8,729 nt of DNA from Candidatus Altimarinota bacterium. GTDB taxonomy: Bacteria > Patescibacteriota > Gracilibacteria > UBA4473. A model generated the notes under the pieces. The model was given only the letters and a program-made list of their open reading frames with translations. It was not told the DNA's origin and did not search any database. Location of the stretch: positions 1 to 8,729 of the forward strand of contig JALWQU010000022.1 in NCBI GenBank assembly GCA_026982915.1, written 5' to 3'. Positions within the stretch are counted from its first letter, which is position 1. Every line of letters starts with the position of its first letter. The position numbers and the translations under genes are program-made. This document shows positions 1 through 8,729 of this stretch, one piece after another.

Positions 1-890
1 GTGTTTATTCTTCACTTATTTCACCTGAATTTGAGCCGAAACCGTCAGACTTTGCCCTTATAGAATGGAATTTGGGCGGTGGGAAAAGCAGCCGATTCCT
101 GAGTAAGGAGGTCACCATTAAGGCACGAGAAACAAAACCTCAGCAATGGCGTATAACGGTTGATTTTACAGCGGATCACCTCGGAGGCGAAGACGAACCG
201 ATTTCTCAGCAATGGAAAGGCGTTTTTCAGCTAAAGTTGCCGGCATTTTTACAACAAAAAGATCTTTATTGGGAAACCGTTATAAATCCAGGGGATACTT
301 TTTCGAGAAAAAGTACGTTTATATTTAATGGTGATTTGGATGAAAAGGCGTTATCTTTTTTTATACCTCGGAACCAAAAAGTTTTTTTAAAAGTCGATGT
401 CCAGCTCTTCCCTCAAAAATATATCACGGAATCAAATCTTTCGTTTCATGAAAATATAGGGAGCTTCCGTGGCTATCCATCAAAATTTAGAACCACTTTC
501 CACTGGCAATATGCGGCCGATACGGTGGCTCCTTTTGTCACTATGCACGAGGTAATTGATCGCCCAAGTATAGAAAAATTTAAGCTAAAACCTTCAGAGG
601 AAACACCGGATACTTCTATTTACGCCGAAATCCACTTCAACGAACGAGTAGAAATAACCGCCGATTTTATGGTAAGGCTTATCGATCGTGATTTTGTAAA
701 TAAAACAATAACCGATCATCCCGTTCTGGTGGATTATATTTTGCTACCAGATCAAAAAACACTCGTACTTCAGTTTCAGGCAGAGGTGCCACAAGGGAAA
801 GAACGATTTTATCTACAGATGTCAGGGGTTCGTGATTTATGGGGAAATTTAATTCATCTTCAGAAAAGAACGCTTATTACTAAAAAATAA
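1..890 (+). CDS. 3' part of a gene for an Ig-like-domain (SbsA/Big_5-like) protein, 5' end outside the window
   Basis: The reading frame is open from base 3 to the TAA at 888-890, giving 295 visible codons. There is no convincing start, so the gene enters from the left edge. A TTG at 72 lies inside the open frame, has no ribosome binding site, and is not taken as the start. The protein is rich in alternating hydrophobic and polar stretches typical of beta-sandwich folds and has no membrane helix in the visible part. The last 120 or so residues (from about base 519) begin with DTVAP, continue with IYAEIHFNERVEI and end with LLPDQKTLVLQF, then SGVRDLWGN. This order (APxV, an F-x-E/R-V strand, D-x-KTLxL, a G-V-x-D-x-x-GN end) is the pattern of bacterial SbsA/Big_5-type Ig-like domains, found mostly in surface or secreted proteins. 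I do not recognise the upstream part. Location outside the cytoplasm is inference, because the N-terminus is missing. A stem-loop follows the stop codon. Confidence 0.8.
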   Translation, partial: VYSSLISPEFEPKPSDFALIEWNLGGGKSSRFLSKEVTIKARETKPQQWRITVDFTADHLGGEDEPISQQWKGVFQLKLPAFLQQKDLYWETVINPGDTFSRKSTFIFNGDLDEKALSFFIPRNQKVFLKVDVQLFPQKYITESNLSFHENIGSFRGYPSKFRTTFHWQYAADTVAPFVTMHEVIDRPSIEKFKLKPSEETPDTSIYAEIHFNERVEITADFMVRLIDRDFVNKTITDHPVLVDYILLPDQKTLVLQFQAEVPQGKERFYLQMSGVRDLWGNLIHLQKRTLITKK

Positions 891-893
891 TAG

Positions 894-918
894 GCCTAAA
901 TAACCTTTGGATTTAGGC
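894..918 (+). terminator. stem-loop after the Ig-like gene, possible terminator
   Basis: GCCTAAAT (894-901) pairs perfectly with ATTTAGGC (911-918) around a 9-nt loop, four bases after the stop codon of the upstream gene. There is no run of T after it on the plus strand, so it is a weak intrinsic terminator at best. It may instead protect the 3' end of the mRNA or help separate this gene from the rRNA promoter at 976. Confidence 0.4.
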
Positions 919-975
919 TATAAATACTTCGGGAAGGGGTTAGATAAGGGTTTGGAAAAATACTCCAAAAAAGTG

Positions 976-1004
976 TTGACAGGATTGGGCGAAAAAACTA
1001 AAAT
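976..1004 (+). promoter_or_regulatory. sigma70-type promoter of the 23S-5S unit
   Basis: A perfect -35 TTGACA (976-981) is followed by a 17-base spacer and a -10 TAAAAT (999-1004). The 20 bases upstream are A-rich like an UP element. The discriminator after the -10 is GC-rich (CGCTCGG, 1005-1011), which in many bacteria marks stable-RNA promoters under growth-rate or stringent control. The expected transcript start is near 1011, about 190 bases before the 23S. It lies between the stop codon of the previous gene and the 23S, and no 16S is present, so it should drive the 23S-5S unit. Regulation is inferred from the discriminator only. Confidence 0.8.
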
Positions 1005-1010
1005 CGCTCG

Positions 1011-1053
1011 GCTGTTTTGGCTTTTTAAGATTGAGACAGCTTGTTCTTTTACA
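1011..1053 (+). promoter_or_regulatory. boxB-like hairpin and boxA-like antitermination site in the rRNA leader
   Basis: TGTTCTTTTACA at 1042-1053 matches the classical rRNA boxA (TGCTCTTTAACA) at 10 of 12 positions. Directly before it, GCTGTTTT (1011-1018) can pair with GAGACAGC (1033-1040), using two G-U pairs. The hairpin-then-boxA order is the same as in E. coli rrn leaders, where NusB/NusE bind boxA and keep polymerase resistant to Rho. The position immediately after the predicted transcript start supports the assignment. The hairpin is less certain than the boxA. Confidence 0.6.
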
Positions 1054-1101
1054 GATCGTTTCCAAACGAAGATTAAAATTTATTTTAATTTTCAAAACAT
1101 A

Positions 1102-1129
1102 ACAAATGTTAAATTTATTTAACGTTTGT
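1102..1129 (+). other. 12-bp stem-loop in the 23S leader
   Basis: ACAAATGTTAAA (1102-1113) pairs with TTTAACGTTTGT (1118-1129) around the loop TTTA, with one G-U pair. Its 3' arm overlaps the block 1125-1136 that is complementary to 4337-4348 behind the 23S. The local hairpin and the long-range processing stem are therefore partly exclusive. It has no T-tract, so it is not a terminator. Confidence 0.55.
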
Positions 1130-1198
1130 CTAATATCGTAAAAAAAATCGAGTATCTTTTAATTTGCTCTTCGTGATGAAGACAAGTTTAAAAGATTT

Positions 1199-4259
<3,061 letters not shown>

Positions 4260-4283
4260 AATTCTTTACTTTCTTTTATAGAA

Positions 4284-4362
4284 AAACTTGTTTTTTTTCT
4301 CGGAGAGTAAATTTAAAGATACAGATTTTTGAAGCAATATTAGACAAAAAAATTTGGAAACG
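4284..4362 (+). other. 3' arm of the pre-23S processing stem
   Basis: Three blocks behind the 23S are exact complements of blocks in front of it, in nested order. AAACTTGT (4284-4291) pairs with 1182-1189. ATATTAGACAAA (4337-4348) pairs with 1125-1136. TTTGGAAACG (4353-4362) pairs with 1057-1066. Next to the outermost block, GAACAA (4362-4367) can also meet TTGTTC at 1041-1046. Together with helix 1 they close the 23S into the large stem that RNase III normally cuts to release pre-23S. The complementarity is directly visible; the cleavage is known biology of rRNA operons. Confidence 0.75.
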
Positions 4363-4370
4363 AACAATGT

Positions 4371-4430
4371 AAATACTAGTCAAAACACTTAGTATTTATT
4401 CAATTTTGATAAAAAATATTAAATTGAATA
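4371..4430 (+). other. two tandem hairpins in the 23S-5S spacer
   Basis: AAATACTA (4371-4378) pairs with TAGTATTT (4390-4397) around an 11-nt loop. Immediately afterwards TATTCAATTT (4397-4406) pairs with AAATTGAATA (4421-4430) around a 14-nt AT-rich loop. They sit between the processing stem and 5S and contain no tRNA. They may separate the two processing events or protect the intermediate. No T-tract follows, so neither is an intrinsic terminator. Confidence 0.55.
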
Positions 4431-4448
4431 GATAAAAAGAGAAGGCTT

Positions 4449-4568
4449 AGTGTTGATGTCTCTAGCGAAGAGGGTACACCCAGTTCCATTCCGAACCTGG
4501 CCGTTAAGTTCTTCAGCGCCGATGATACTTGGGGTTAGCCCTGGGAAAGTAGGTCGATGTCAACACTA
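4449..4568 (+). rRNA. 5S ribosomal RNA
   Basis: The sequence has the 5S core: the segment around CACCCAGTTCCATTCCGAAC (4478-4497), then a loop E/helix IV region containing GATGATACTTGGGG and GGGAAAGTAGGTCG. The ends are joined by helix I, with TTAGTGTTG at the start and CAACACTAA at the end. Pairing extends outward to GC/GC, so the continuous stem is 4445-4455 with 4561-4571. Mature ends are therefore uncertain by a few bases. It lies about 190 bases behind the 23S in the same orientation and is clearly co-transcribed with it. Confidence 0.95.
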
Positions 4569-4578
4569 AGCTTTTTTT
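4561..4578 (+). terminator. T-tract directly after the 5S closing stem, likely end of the rRNA transcript
   Basis: The 3' strand of the 11-bp 5S closing stem (4561-4571) runs straight into seven T (4572-4578). No separate terminator hairpin is seen before the queF promoter. Either the 5S stem itself, or an internal 5S hairpin, serves as the terminator stem. Intrinsic terminators usually have short loops, so this reading is tentative. Confidence 0.5.
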
Positions 4579-4788
4579 GTGTTTAAGAATATTTAAGGAA
4601 AGACTGATAAATTAATAAGTAGCGCTTAAACTAAATTCAGAAACAGCCTAAGAAATTCGTCTTTTCGTAAAATTACAACTCAAAATTCTTTCTGATAAAG
4701 GATTATCAAAAAAAATTTATTCGTTGAAATTTCATCAAAAATACTATAATTTCTTGGTCGGCTGAATTTATAAGCCTTTCCTTAGGTT

Positions 4789-4816
4789 TTGACTGGAACC
4801 TTTTAATTCGTATATT
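4789..4816 (+). promoter_or_regulatory. sigma70-type promoter of queF
   Basis: TTGACT (4789-4794), a 16-base spacer and TATATT (4811-4816) give a good promoter, with a transcript start near 4823 and a leader of about 20 nt before the ATG at 4845. A second candidate, TTGAAA (4724-4729) with a 15-base spacer and TATAAT (4745-4750), lies upstream. The remaining sequence from 4579 to 4844 shows no gene, tRNA or preQ1 riboswitch. Confidence 0.65.
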
Positions 4817-4844
4817 TGGCGTAATTACTTTTACAGAGTCACCA

Positions 4845-5312
4845 ATGAAAACCTTTAAATCACTAGGAAAATCAACGAACTACAAACTCGATAAACCCGA
4901 TAAAACCATACTGGAAACTTTTGATAATGTCGCCGGTGGTATTGTTGTGCCTTTTTTATGTCATGAATTTACCTCTATTTGTCCGATGACAGGGCAACCT
5001 GACTTTGCAAAATTGGAGATTACCTATATCCCAAACAAAAAGTGTCTTGAATCAAAGAGCTTGAAACTTTACCTTTTTTCTTTCCGGAACCATGGAGCTT
5101 TTCACGAGGATGTAACAAATCAAATAATGCAGGATATTATCACGCGAATAGATCCCCTGTTTATTCGTGTTTGGGGGGATTTTAACGTACGAGGAGGTAT
5201 TGCTATAAAACCGATGGCCCTTGAACTAAAAGAAGGGATTGCAGAGGCACAAAAAGAATCCATACGGCTCAAAATGGAAAACTACGACCGATTAAGAAAG
5301 TTTGATTATTAA
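4845..5312 (+). CDS. queF: NADPH-dependent 7-cyano-7-deazaguanine (preQ0) reductase QueF
   Basis: QueF reduces the nitrile of preQ0 to the aminomethyl group of preQ1, a cytoplasmic step of queuosine synthesis before insertion into tRNA by Tgt. The protein has 155 residues, the size of the single-domain form of the family rather than the long E. coli form. [13 protein letters not shown] (42-54) holds the nucleophile Cys46, which forms the thioimide, and the catalytic Asp53. ESKSLK (69-74) is the QueF signature for NADPH binding. [10 protein letters not shown] (80-89) carries the substrate-binding His87-Glu88 pair. GDFNVRGGI lies near the C-terminus. All key residues are intact, so the enzyme should be active. 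The ATG at 4845 gives the N-terminus expected for the family; only a very weak ribosome binding site (around AGAG) precedes it. No other queuosine gene is in the window. Its stop overlaps the end of the convergent gene by 4 nt. Confidence 0.95.
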   Translation: MKTFKSLGKSTNYKLDKPDKTILETFDNVAGGIVVPFLCHEFTSICPMTGQPDFAKLEITYIPNKKCLESKSLKLYLFSFRNHGAFHEDVTNQIMQDIITRIDPLFIRVWGDFNVRGGIAIKPMALELKEGIAEAQKESIRLKMENYDRLRKFDY

Positions 5313-6367
5313 ACGCCTCTAGTACGAATTTCAGCTATATAGTGTGCTACGATTTCACAAAAATCATGAACTTCTTGATCTGTAAGAAATTTATGTAATC
5401 CGATACGAATAGGGAACTGCCAAGTTTTATCTTTTTCTATGTGTTTTATAACCTGTGTAGGACTGAGAATATCAGAGTTACACGCTGATCCAGTCGAAAT
5501 AGCGATCCCCTCTTCTGCGGACAAAAGAGTCATAAGTTCACTCCCTCGAACGTTTTTAATCGCGATACTCATAAGCCCGGGAACACGATCATAACCCTTT
5601 TCATGGATTTTTATATCCGGAATATTTTGGGTAAAAAAAGTTTCTATTACCTGTTGCCATTTTTTATATTTTTGTGTGTTTATGGTGGATTCTAATTCCC
5701 AAAGTTCAAAAGATTTAGCGACCCCCTCAGCCAAAAAAACATTTTTGGTATGGCTGTCTTTGGAAATTTCTGAAAACATTTCAGGGTTTTTTATATACAG
5801 AATACCGACCATCTTCGGGCCATATATTTTTTGTGGAGCAAAGGTTCCAAAGTCACAGTTTTCAAAATCAGGACGAAGGCCTTTGGCAAAACTTTGTGAA
5901 AAATCTTGTAAAATAAGACTTTTAGGGAATTTTTTACGGAAAAGCTGACCATCATAAATCGCCCCTGTCTCAGAATTAGCCGCCATAAGCGCTATAAATT
6001 TAGGATTTTTTCCCATAAGTATTTCTAGATCTTTACCCCGTGGATCAAACCAATTTTTAGGCAGAATTTCATCGAGAATAGAGCTATGCTCGACCGCTGA
6101 GCAATAACAATTGTCAAGACCAAACCGTTTTACCGCCGCTTTTATAGCCTTTCGATTACTGTCGGTCCCTGAATAAGTCAGGCATAATTGGTCGCTTGAA
6201 ACATTTAGTATTTTAGCGATTCGGGCAAGAGACTGATCTATTTTTTTTCGTGATTCAAATCCGTAGCAGTGCTTTGAATTTTCATTACCATAGATATCCA
6301 TAACCGAAATCATGGCCTCTTTTACGCGTGGATCGAGGGGGGTTGTGGCGGCAGAATCAAAGTACAT
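5309..6367 (-). CDS. NifS/IscS-like cysteine desulfurase family protein (class V aminotransferase), divergent
   Basis: Family members use PLP to take sulfur from cysteine as an enzyme persulfide for Fe-S clusters and tRNA thiolation. The 352-residue protein begins [15 protein letters not shown], the typical family N-terminus, which supports the ATG at 6367 (no ribosome binding site). Visible family residues are SGTDSN (66-71), His94 stacking on PLP, Asn131 in AANSETG, Asp155 and Gln158 in QDFSQ, the PLP lysine Lys180 in QKIYGPK, and the sulfur-carrying Cys296 in STGSACNS. Two parts deviate. The usual S-x-H-K before the lysine is A-P-Q-K. The segment with the GGGxE-x-G-x-RSGT motif is about ten residues short, leaving only SHTKNV. 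It should bind PLP and keeps the catalytic Cys, but may differ in dimer contacts, partner or substrate. No iscU, iscA or iscR is adjacent. The PBP gene lies upstream in the same direction, with 134 bases and a separate promoter between. Confidence 0.85.
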   Translation of the reverse strand: MYFDSAATTPLDPRVKEAMISVMDIYGNENSKHCYGFESRKKIDQSLARIAKILNVSSDQLCLTYSGTDSNRKAIKAAVKRFGLDNCYCSAVEHSSILDEILPKNWFDPRGKDLEILMGKNPKFIALMAANSETGAIYDGQLFRKKFPKSLILQDFSQSFAKGLRPDFENCDFGTFAPQKIYGPKMVGILYIKNPEMFSEISKDSHTKNVFLAEGVAKSFELWELESTINTQKYKKWQQVIETFFTQNIPDIKIHEKGYDRVPGLMSIAIKNVRGSELMTLLSAEEGIAISTGSACNSDILSPTQVIKHIEKDKTWQFPIRIGLHKFLTDQEVHDFCEIVAHYIAEIRTRGV

Positions 6368-6391
6368 AAGGACAAAAATAATAAGATAGGG

Positions 6392-6486
6392 ATTACTTTA
6401 AAGGAAAGTCTGAATATTATAACTAGGCTGTTTATTGGTTTCATTTAAGTAACACTTACTAATTTATCATACTTTCCTAAAGTAAT
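6392..6486. repeat. 16-bp interrupted inverted repeat enclosing the desulfurase promoter
   Basis: ATTACTTTA-AA-GGAAAGT (6392-6409) is the exact reverse complement of ACTTTCCTAAAGTAAT (6471-6486) except for two extra A (6401-6402). The 61 bases between contain the promoter elements at 6416-6444 and a smaller repeat, AGTAA-CAC-TTACT (6448-6460). The repeat may be an operator pair or a long hairpin at the 3' end of the PBP transcript. There is no T-tract typical of a terminator. Confidence 0.6.
6416..6444 (-). promoter_or_regulatory. promoter of the desulfurase-like gene
   Basis: On the minus strand ATGAAA (6439-6444) is followed by a 17-base spacer and a perfect -10 TATAAT (6416-6421). The transcript would start near 6409 and have a leader of about 42 nt. 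The promoter lies inside the loop of the inverted repeat 6392-6486, so a regulator or an RNA structure could act there. Confidence 0.55.
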
Positions 6487-6501
6487 AAAGAGGGAAAACA
6501 A

Positions 6502-8565
6502 CTAGTTTAATTTGTTGAGAGGGTTAAGCCCAAGCTCTTTATTGTTGAGAACAAAAGCATTAAGTCGATCATAAGAAGGCGGTAAATAGTCATTAGTGGC
6601 CCATTCACCGTGTACCAGTTTCAGACCTGATGGTTTTTCAAAATGAGCATAACTTGTTGGATATTTTTTATAAAAACGTTGAACGGCCTTGTTCCATATT
6701 TTCCCAATAGCGATAACCGAGACACTACCCTGATTAAGTGCTTCTCCACTGGTATTACCGCCCCACAAGAGAAAAGTATGATTTGGAGAATACCCTACAA
6801 CGAGATCGTCGACAGGGTAAATATTGCCATCTATTCGTTTTGAAGAAGTCCCTGTTTTGACCGCTATGTTATAATCTGGAACCGTAATATTATCACGCCA
6901 TCCGTAGTCAGTAGGTCGAGCAATCGTATTGGAAAGAATATCACTCATAAAAAATCTGGTTGTATCGGAAAGAGTGGTAAACCGTCGTTGGTCACAGAAA
7001 TTCCCAAGGGTTTTACCCCCCAATGTTTTAACGCTTATGACAGGACAAATAGACTGACGCTTTCCGGTCGAAAGTGTCGCATAAGCGTTGGCTAATCGGG
7101 AAAGTTTTATAGGGGCGGTTCCAAGACTAATCGTCCACCCAAAAGCCTGTTTTTTATACTGTTTATTAATATTAAATCCAAACTTAGTATCTAGGTATTT
7201 ACGTACGATACGCTCACCACCACCAAGGATTAAAGCTTTAGCCGCGGGAATATTACGAGACTTAGCAAGCGCTTCTGTCATGCGGATACCACCGAGATAG
7301 TGACCATCTGCATTTTTGGGATTATGGGGCCCATTACGAAACATAAGGGCGGAGTCATAAAATATAGTAGGCGGTTCATATCCTTGATCTATAGCGGCAC
7401 TATAAATAAAAGGCTTCATCGTAGACCCTACCTGACGATTTGATCGAAGCATGTCTAATTGCCCACTGATATCGCTATCCCAAAAATATCTTGAACCAAT
7501 CCAAACTAAGGGTTTACGGCTTTTATTATCCAGAATAATAAAAGCCGTATTTTGAATATTATGATCTAGGGTCAGGTTTTTAGAAGCCTGTCGTAATTGT
7601 TGTGATATATCTTTCTGGAGATTGGCATCAAGTGAGGTTTTTATGATAATACCGTCTTTAATCGAAGCAATATCAAGATCTTTCTTCGCTAAATAATCTC
7701 GAACATAGAACTGAAAATGCTGAAAATCAGAGTGCACCCAGTTATGATTTCTAGGAAGTTTTGTGAGTTTTAGCTCTTGCCATACACGGTAGGTTTTTGC
7801 ACGGCTCCATTTATTTTGTTCAGCCAGGGCTAGCAGAACTTTTTCTATACGGGTTGTTTGGTATCCTGTTTCAAAAAGATTACAGTTGGTTGTTTTTTCA
7901 GGGCAAGAACCCAACCAGTCTTTTACATTGGTTTTGCGTCCAAGGCTGACAGGGTTTTGTGGAAGCATGGTTAGGATAAGACTCTGAGCCGGTGAAAGAT
8001 CGGATGGGGGCTTATTAAAGTAGAACCTTGAGGCGACACTAACCCCATTTGATCTGGCTCCGTATGGGACTGTATTAAGGTATATTTCTAAAATATCATT
8101 TTTAGTAAATTTTGATTCTATTCCCATTGCCAAAAATATTTCACGGAGTTTTCTATGAATCTTTTTTTCATCGTTTAAAAAGGCTTTTCTGGCTACTTGT
8201 TGCGTAAGCGTTGAAGCCCCTTGAGTGAATTTTCCCGATTTAAAATTTACCCACATAGCTCTCGTGATACCGATAGGATCAACGCCAAAGTGATACTTAA
8301 AACGACGATCTTCGGCCAATATCGTGGCTTGCTTTAGCATTTCGGGGACTTCTTCGATCGCCATCCAATCACGATTTTCCGTTCCAAAAATACGATGAAT
8401 TTCAACCCCATATCTATCCGTAAAAATAATAGGATACTGCAGGAAGTCACGAGAAAAGGTCTTCCCTTTTTCAAAATCAGTCCTTCCCCATAAGAATAAG
8501 GCACAGAGTGATAGGACGACAGCGATAAAAACAAAACGGAATAAGAGTATCAATAAAATTCTCAT
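6502..8565 (-). CDS. pbpC: bifunctional class A penicillin-binding protein, PBP1C type
   Basis: Class A PBPs polymerise lipid II into glycan strands and cross-link the peptides at the outer face of the cytoplasmic membrane. The 687-residue protein has a short cytoplasmic start and one membrane anchor (about 4-27). The glycosyltransferase 51 domain (about 65-215) has AEDRRFKYHFGVDP with catalytic Glu85, GASTLTQQVAR (116-126), RKLREI (138-143) and KNDILEIYLN (155-164). The transpeptidase domain (about 335-620) has GSTMK with nucleophile Ser381 and Lys384, SRN (436-438) and KTGT (570-573). GASTLTxQVAR and the R-x-x-GSTxKPF context are closer to PBP1C than to PBP1A/1B. All catalytic residues are intact. 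Typical PBP1C proteins are about 770 residues and end in a PBP1C C-terminal domain, which is missing or reduced here. The ATG at 8563-8565 starts directly before the membrane anchor and lies 7 bases after a consensus -10, which fixes this start and predicts leaderless translation. The stop is TAG. Confidence 0.93.
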   Translation of the reverse strand: MRILLILLFRFVFIAVVLSLCALFLWGRTDFEKGKTFSRDFLQYPIIFTDRYGVEIHRIFGTENRDWMAIEEVPEMLKQATILAEDRRFKYHFGVDPIGITRAMWVNFKSGKFTQGASTLTQQVARKAFLNDEKKIHRKLREIFLAMGIESKFTKNDILEIYLNTVPYGARSNGVSVASRFYFNKPPSDLSPAQSLILTMLPQNPVSLGRKTNVKDWLGSCPEKTTNCNLFETGYQTTRIEKVLLALAEQNKWSRAKTYRVWQELKLTKLPRNHNWVHSDFQHFQFYVRDYLAKKDLDIASIKDGIIIKTSLDANLQKDISQQLRQASKNLTLDHNIQNTAFIILDNKSRKPLVWIGSRYFWDSDISGQLDMLRSNRQVGSTMKPFIYSAAIDQGYEPPTIFYDSALMFRNGPHNPKNADGHYLGGIRMTEALAKSRNIPAAKALILGGGERIVRKYLDTKFGFNINKQYKKQAFGWTISLGTAPIKLSRLANAYATLSTGKRQSICPVISVKTLGGKTLGNFCDQRRFTTLSDTTRFFMSDILSNTIARPTDYGWRDNITVPDYNIAVKTGTSSKRIDGNIYPVDDLVVGYSPNHTFLLWGGNTSGEALNQGSVSVIAIGKIWNKAVQRFYKKYPTSYAHFEKPSGLKLVHGEWATNDYLPPSYDRLNAFVLNNKELGLNPLNKLN

Positions 8566-8572
8566 TAATTAT

Positions 8573-8601
8573 TTTATAAACTAATTTATATTTTTTGTCA
8601 A
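8573..8601 (-). promoter_or_regulatory. consensus promoter of the PBP gene, predicting a leaderless mRNA
   Basis: On the minus strand a perfect TTGACA (8596-8601), a 17-base spacer and TATAAA (8573-8578) are present. Only 7 bases separate the -10 from the ATG of the PBP gene, so transcription should start at or within a base or two of the start codon. No ribosome binding site is possible in such a transcript. Confidence 0.7.
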
Positions 8602-8729
8602 CAAGTAAAGTGATATAGAAAAGAGGGTTCTTAAAAGTCTTAAGAATTTAAAACAAAAAACCTAAAAAAAGGCTTAAATAAAAGGAAAAAGCGAGTAAAA
8701 TAAAGAACGAAAACCCTTAATTTACCACC
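8602..8729. other. AT-rich intergenic end of the window, no gene seen
   Basis: Both strands are broken by stops or are low in complexity. One local hairpin is visible: TTCTTAA (8632-8638) pairs with TTAAGAA (8644-8650). It could end a minus-strand transcript arriving from the right, but lacks a clear T-tract. A minus-strand frame of about 30 codons from the right edge cannot be judged. Confidence 0.4.

Noticed and set aside
72..74. TTG as the start codon of the first gene
   Set aside because: The frame stays open upstream to the window edge with protein-like codons, and no ribosome binding site precedes the TTG.
907..1122. Small plus-strand reading frame starting at TTG
   Set aside because: It covers the rRNA promoter, boxA and leader hairpins, has no ribosome binding site and no protein-like pattern in its second half.
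4261..4444. tRNA in the 23S-5S spacer
   Set aside because: No cloverleaf, no GTTCRA T-loop and no CCA end were found; the spacer is explained by the processing stem and two hairpins.
4751..4844. Possible preQ1 riboswitch before queF
   Set aside because: Neither the class I pattern of a short stem, C-rich loop and A-rich tail nor a larger class II fold is present, and the promoter at 4789-4816 leaves a leader of only about 20 nt.
5676..5948. Plus-strand frame opposite the desulfurase gene
   Set aside because: It is an antisense shadow of a clearly coding frame. The same applies to frames at 6643-6843, 7088-7300 and 8334-8534 over the PBP gene.

Overview
The window is an AT-rich bacterial chromosome segment carrying a complete 23S-5S rRNA unit flanked by protein genes. 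No 16S rRNA and no tRNA is visible. A protein gene ends about 310 bases before the 23S, and the gap holds a strong sigma70-type promoter, a boxA-like motif and leader hairpins. The 23S-5S pair is therefore an independent transcription unit, unlinked from 16S. That arrangement is known in Rickettsiales and several other lineages, many of them host-associated or slow-growing. The organism is a Gram-negative-like bacterium using the standard stop codons TAA and TAG. A reduced or endosymbiotic proteobacterium fits, but I cannot fix the phylum by eye.

Layout, left to right. (1) Positions 1-890 (+): the 3' part of a gene entering from the left edge, encoding a beta-rich, probably extracytoplasmic protein whose C-terminus resembles an SbsA/Big_5-type Ig-like domain. 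(2) 891-1198: a stem-loop behind that gene, then the rRNA promoter (976-1004), a boxB/boxA-like antitermination site and pre-rRNA leader. (3) About 1199-4259: 23S rRNA, with an extra hairpin of about 150 nt inserted in helix 79, near the L1 stalk. (4) 4260-4448: spacer whose sequence is complementary in nested blocks to the 23S leader (processing stem), plus two local hairpins. (5) About 4449-4568: 5S rRNA, whose closing stem runs directly into a seven-T tract. (6) 4845-5312 (+): queF, preQ0 reductase of queuosine synthesis, with its own promoter. (7) 5309-6367 (-): a divergent NifS/IscS-like PLP enzyme, overlapping queF tail to tail by 4 nt. (8) 6502-8565 (-): a bifunctional class A penicillin-binding protein of the PBP1C type, with a consensus promoter placed so that its mRNA should be leaderless or nearly so.

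Functionally the segment combines the translation apparatus (23S, 5S), tRNA modification (queF, possibly the desulfurase-like enzyme through sulfur supply) and envelope synthesis (PBP1C and the unidentified partial gene). It is not an obvious single pathway. No CRISPR array, insertion sequence, phage gene or defence system was seen. The most unusual elements are the helix-79 insertion, the degenerate cysteine desulfurase motif, the leaderless PBP promoter, and an inverted repeat enclosing the desulfurase promoter.
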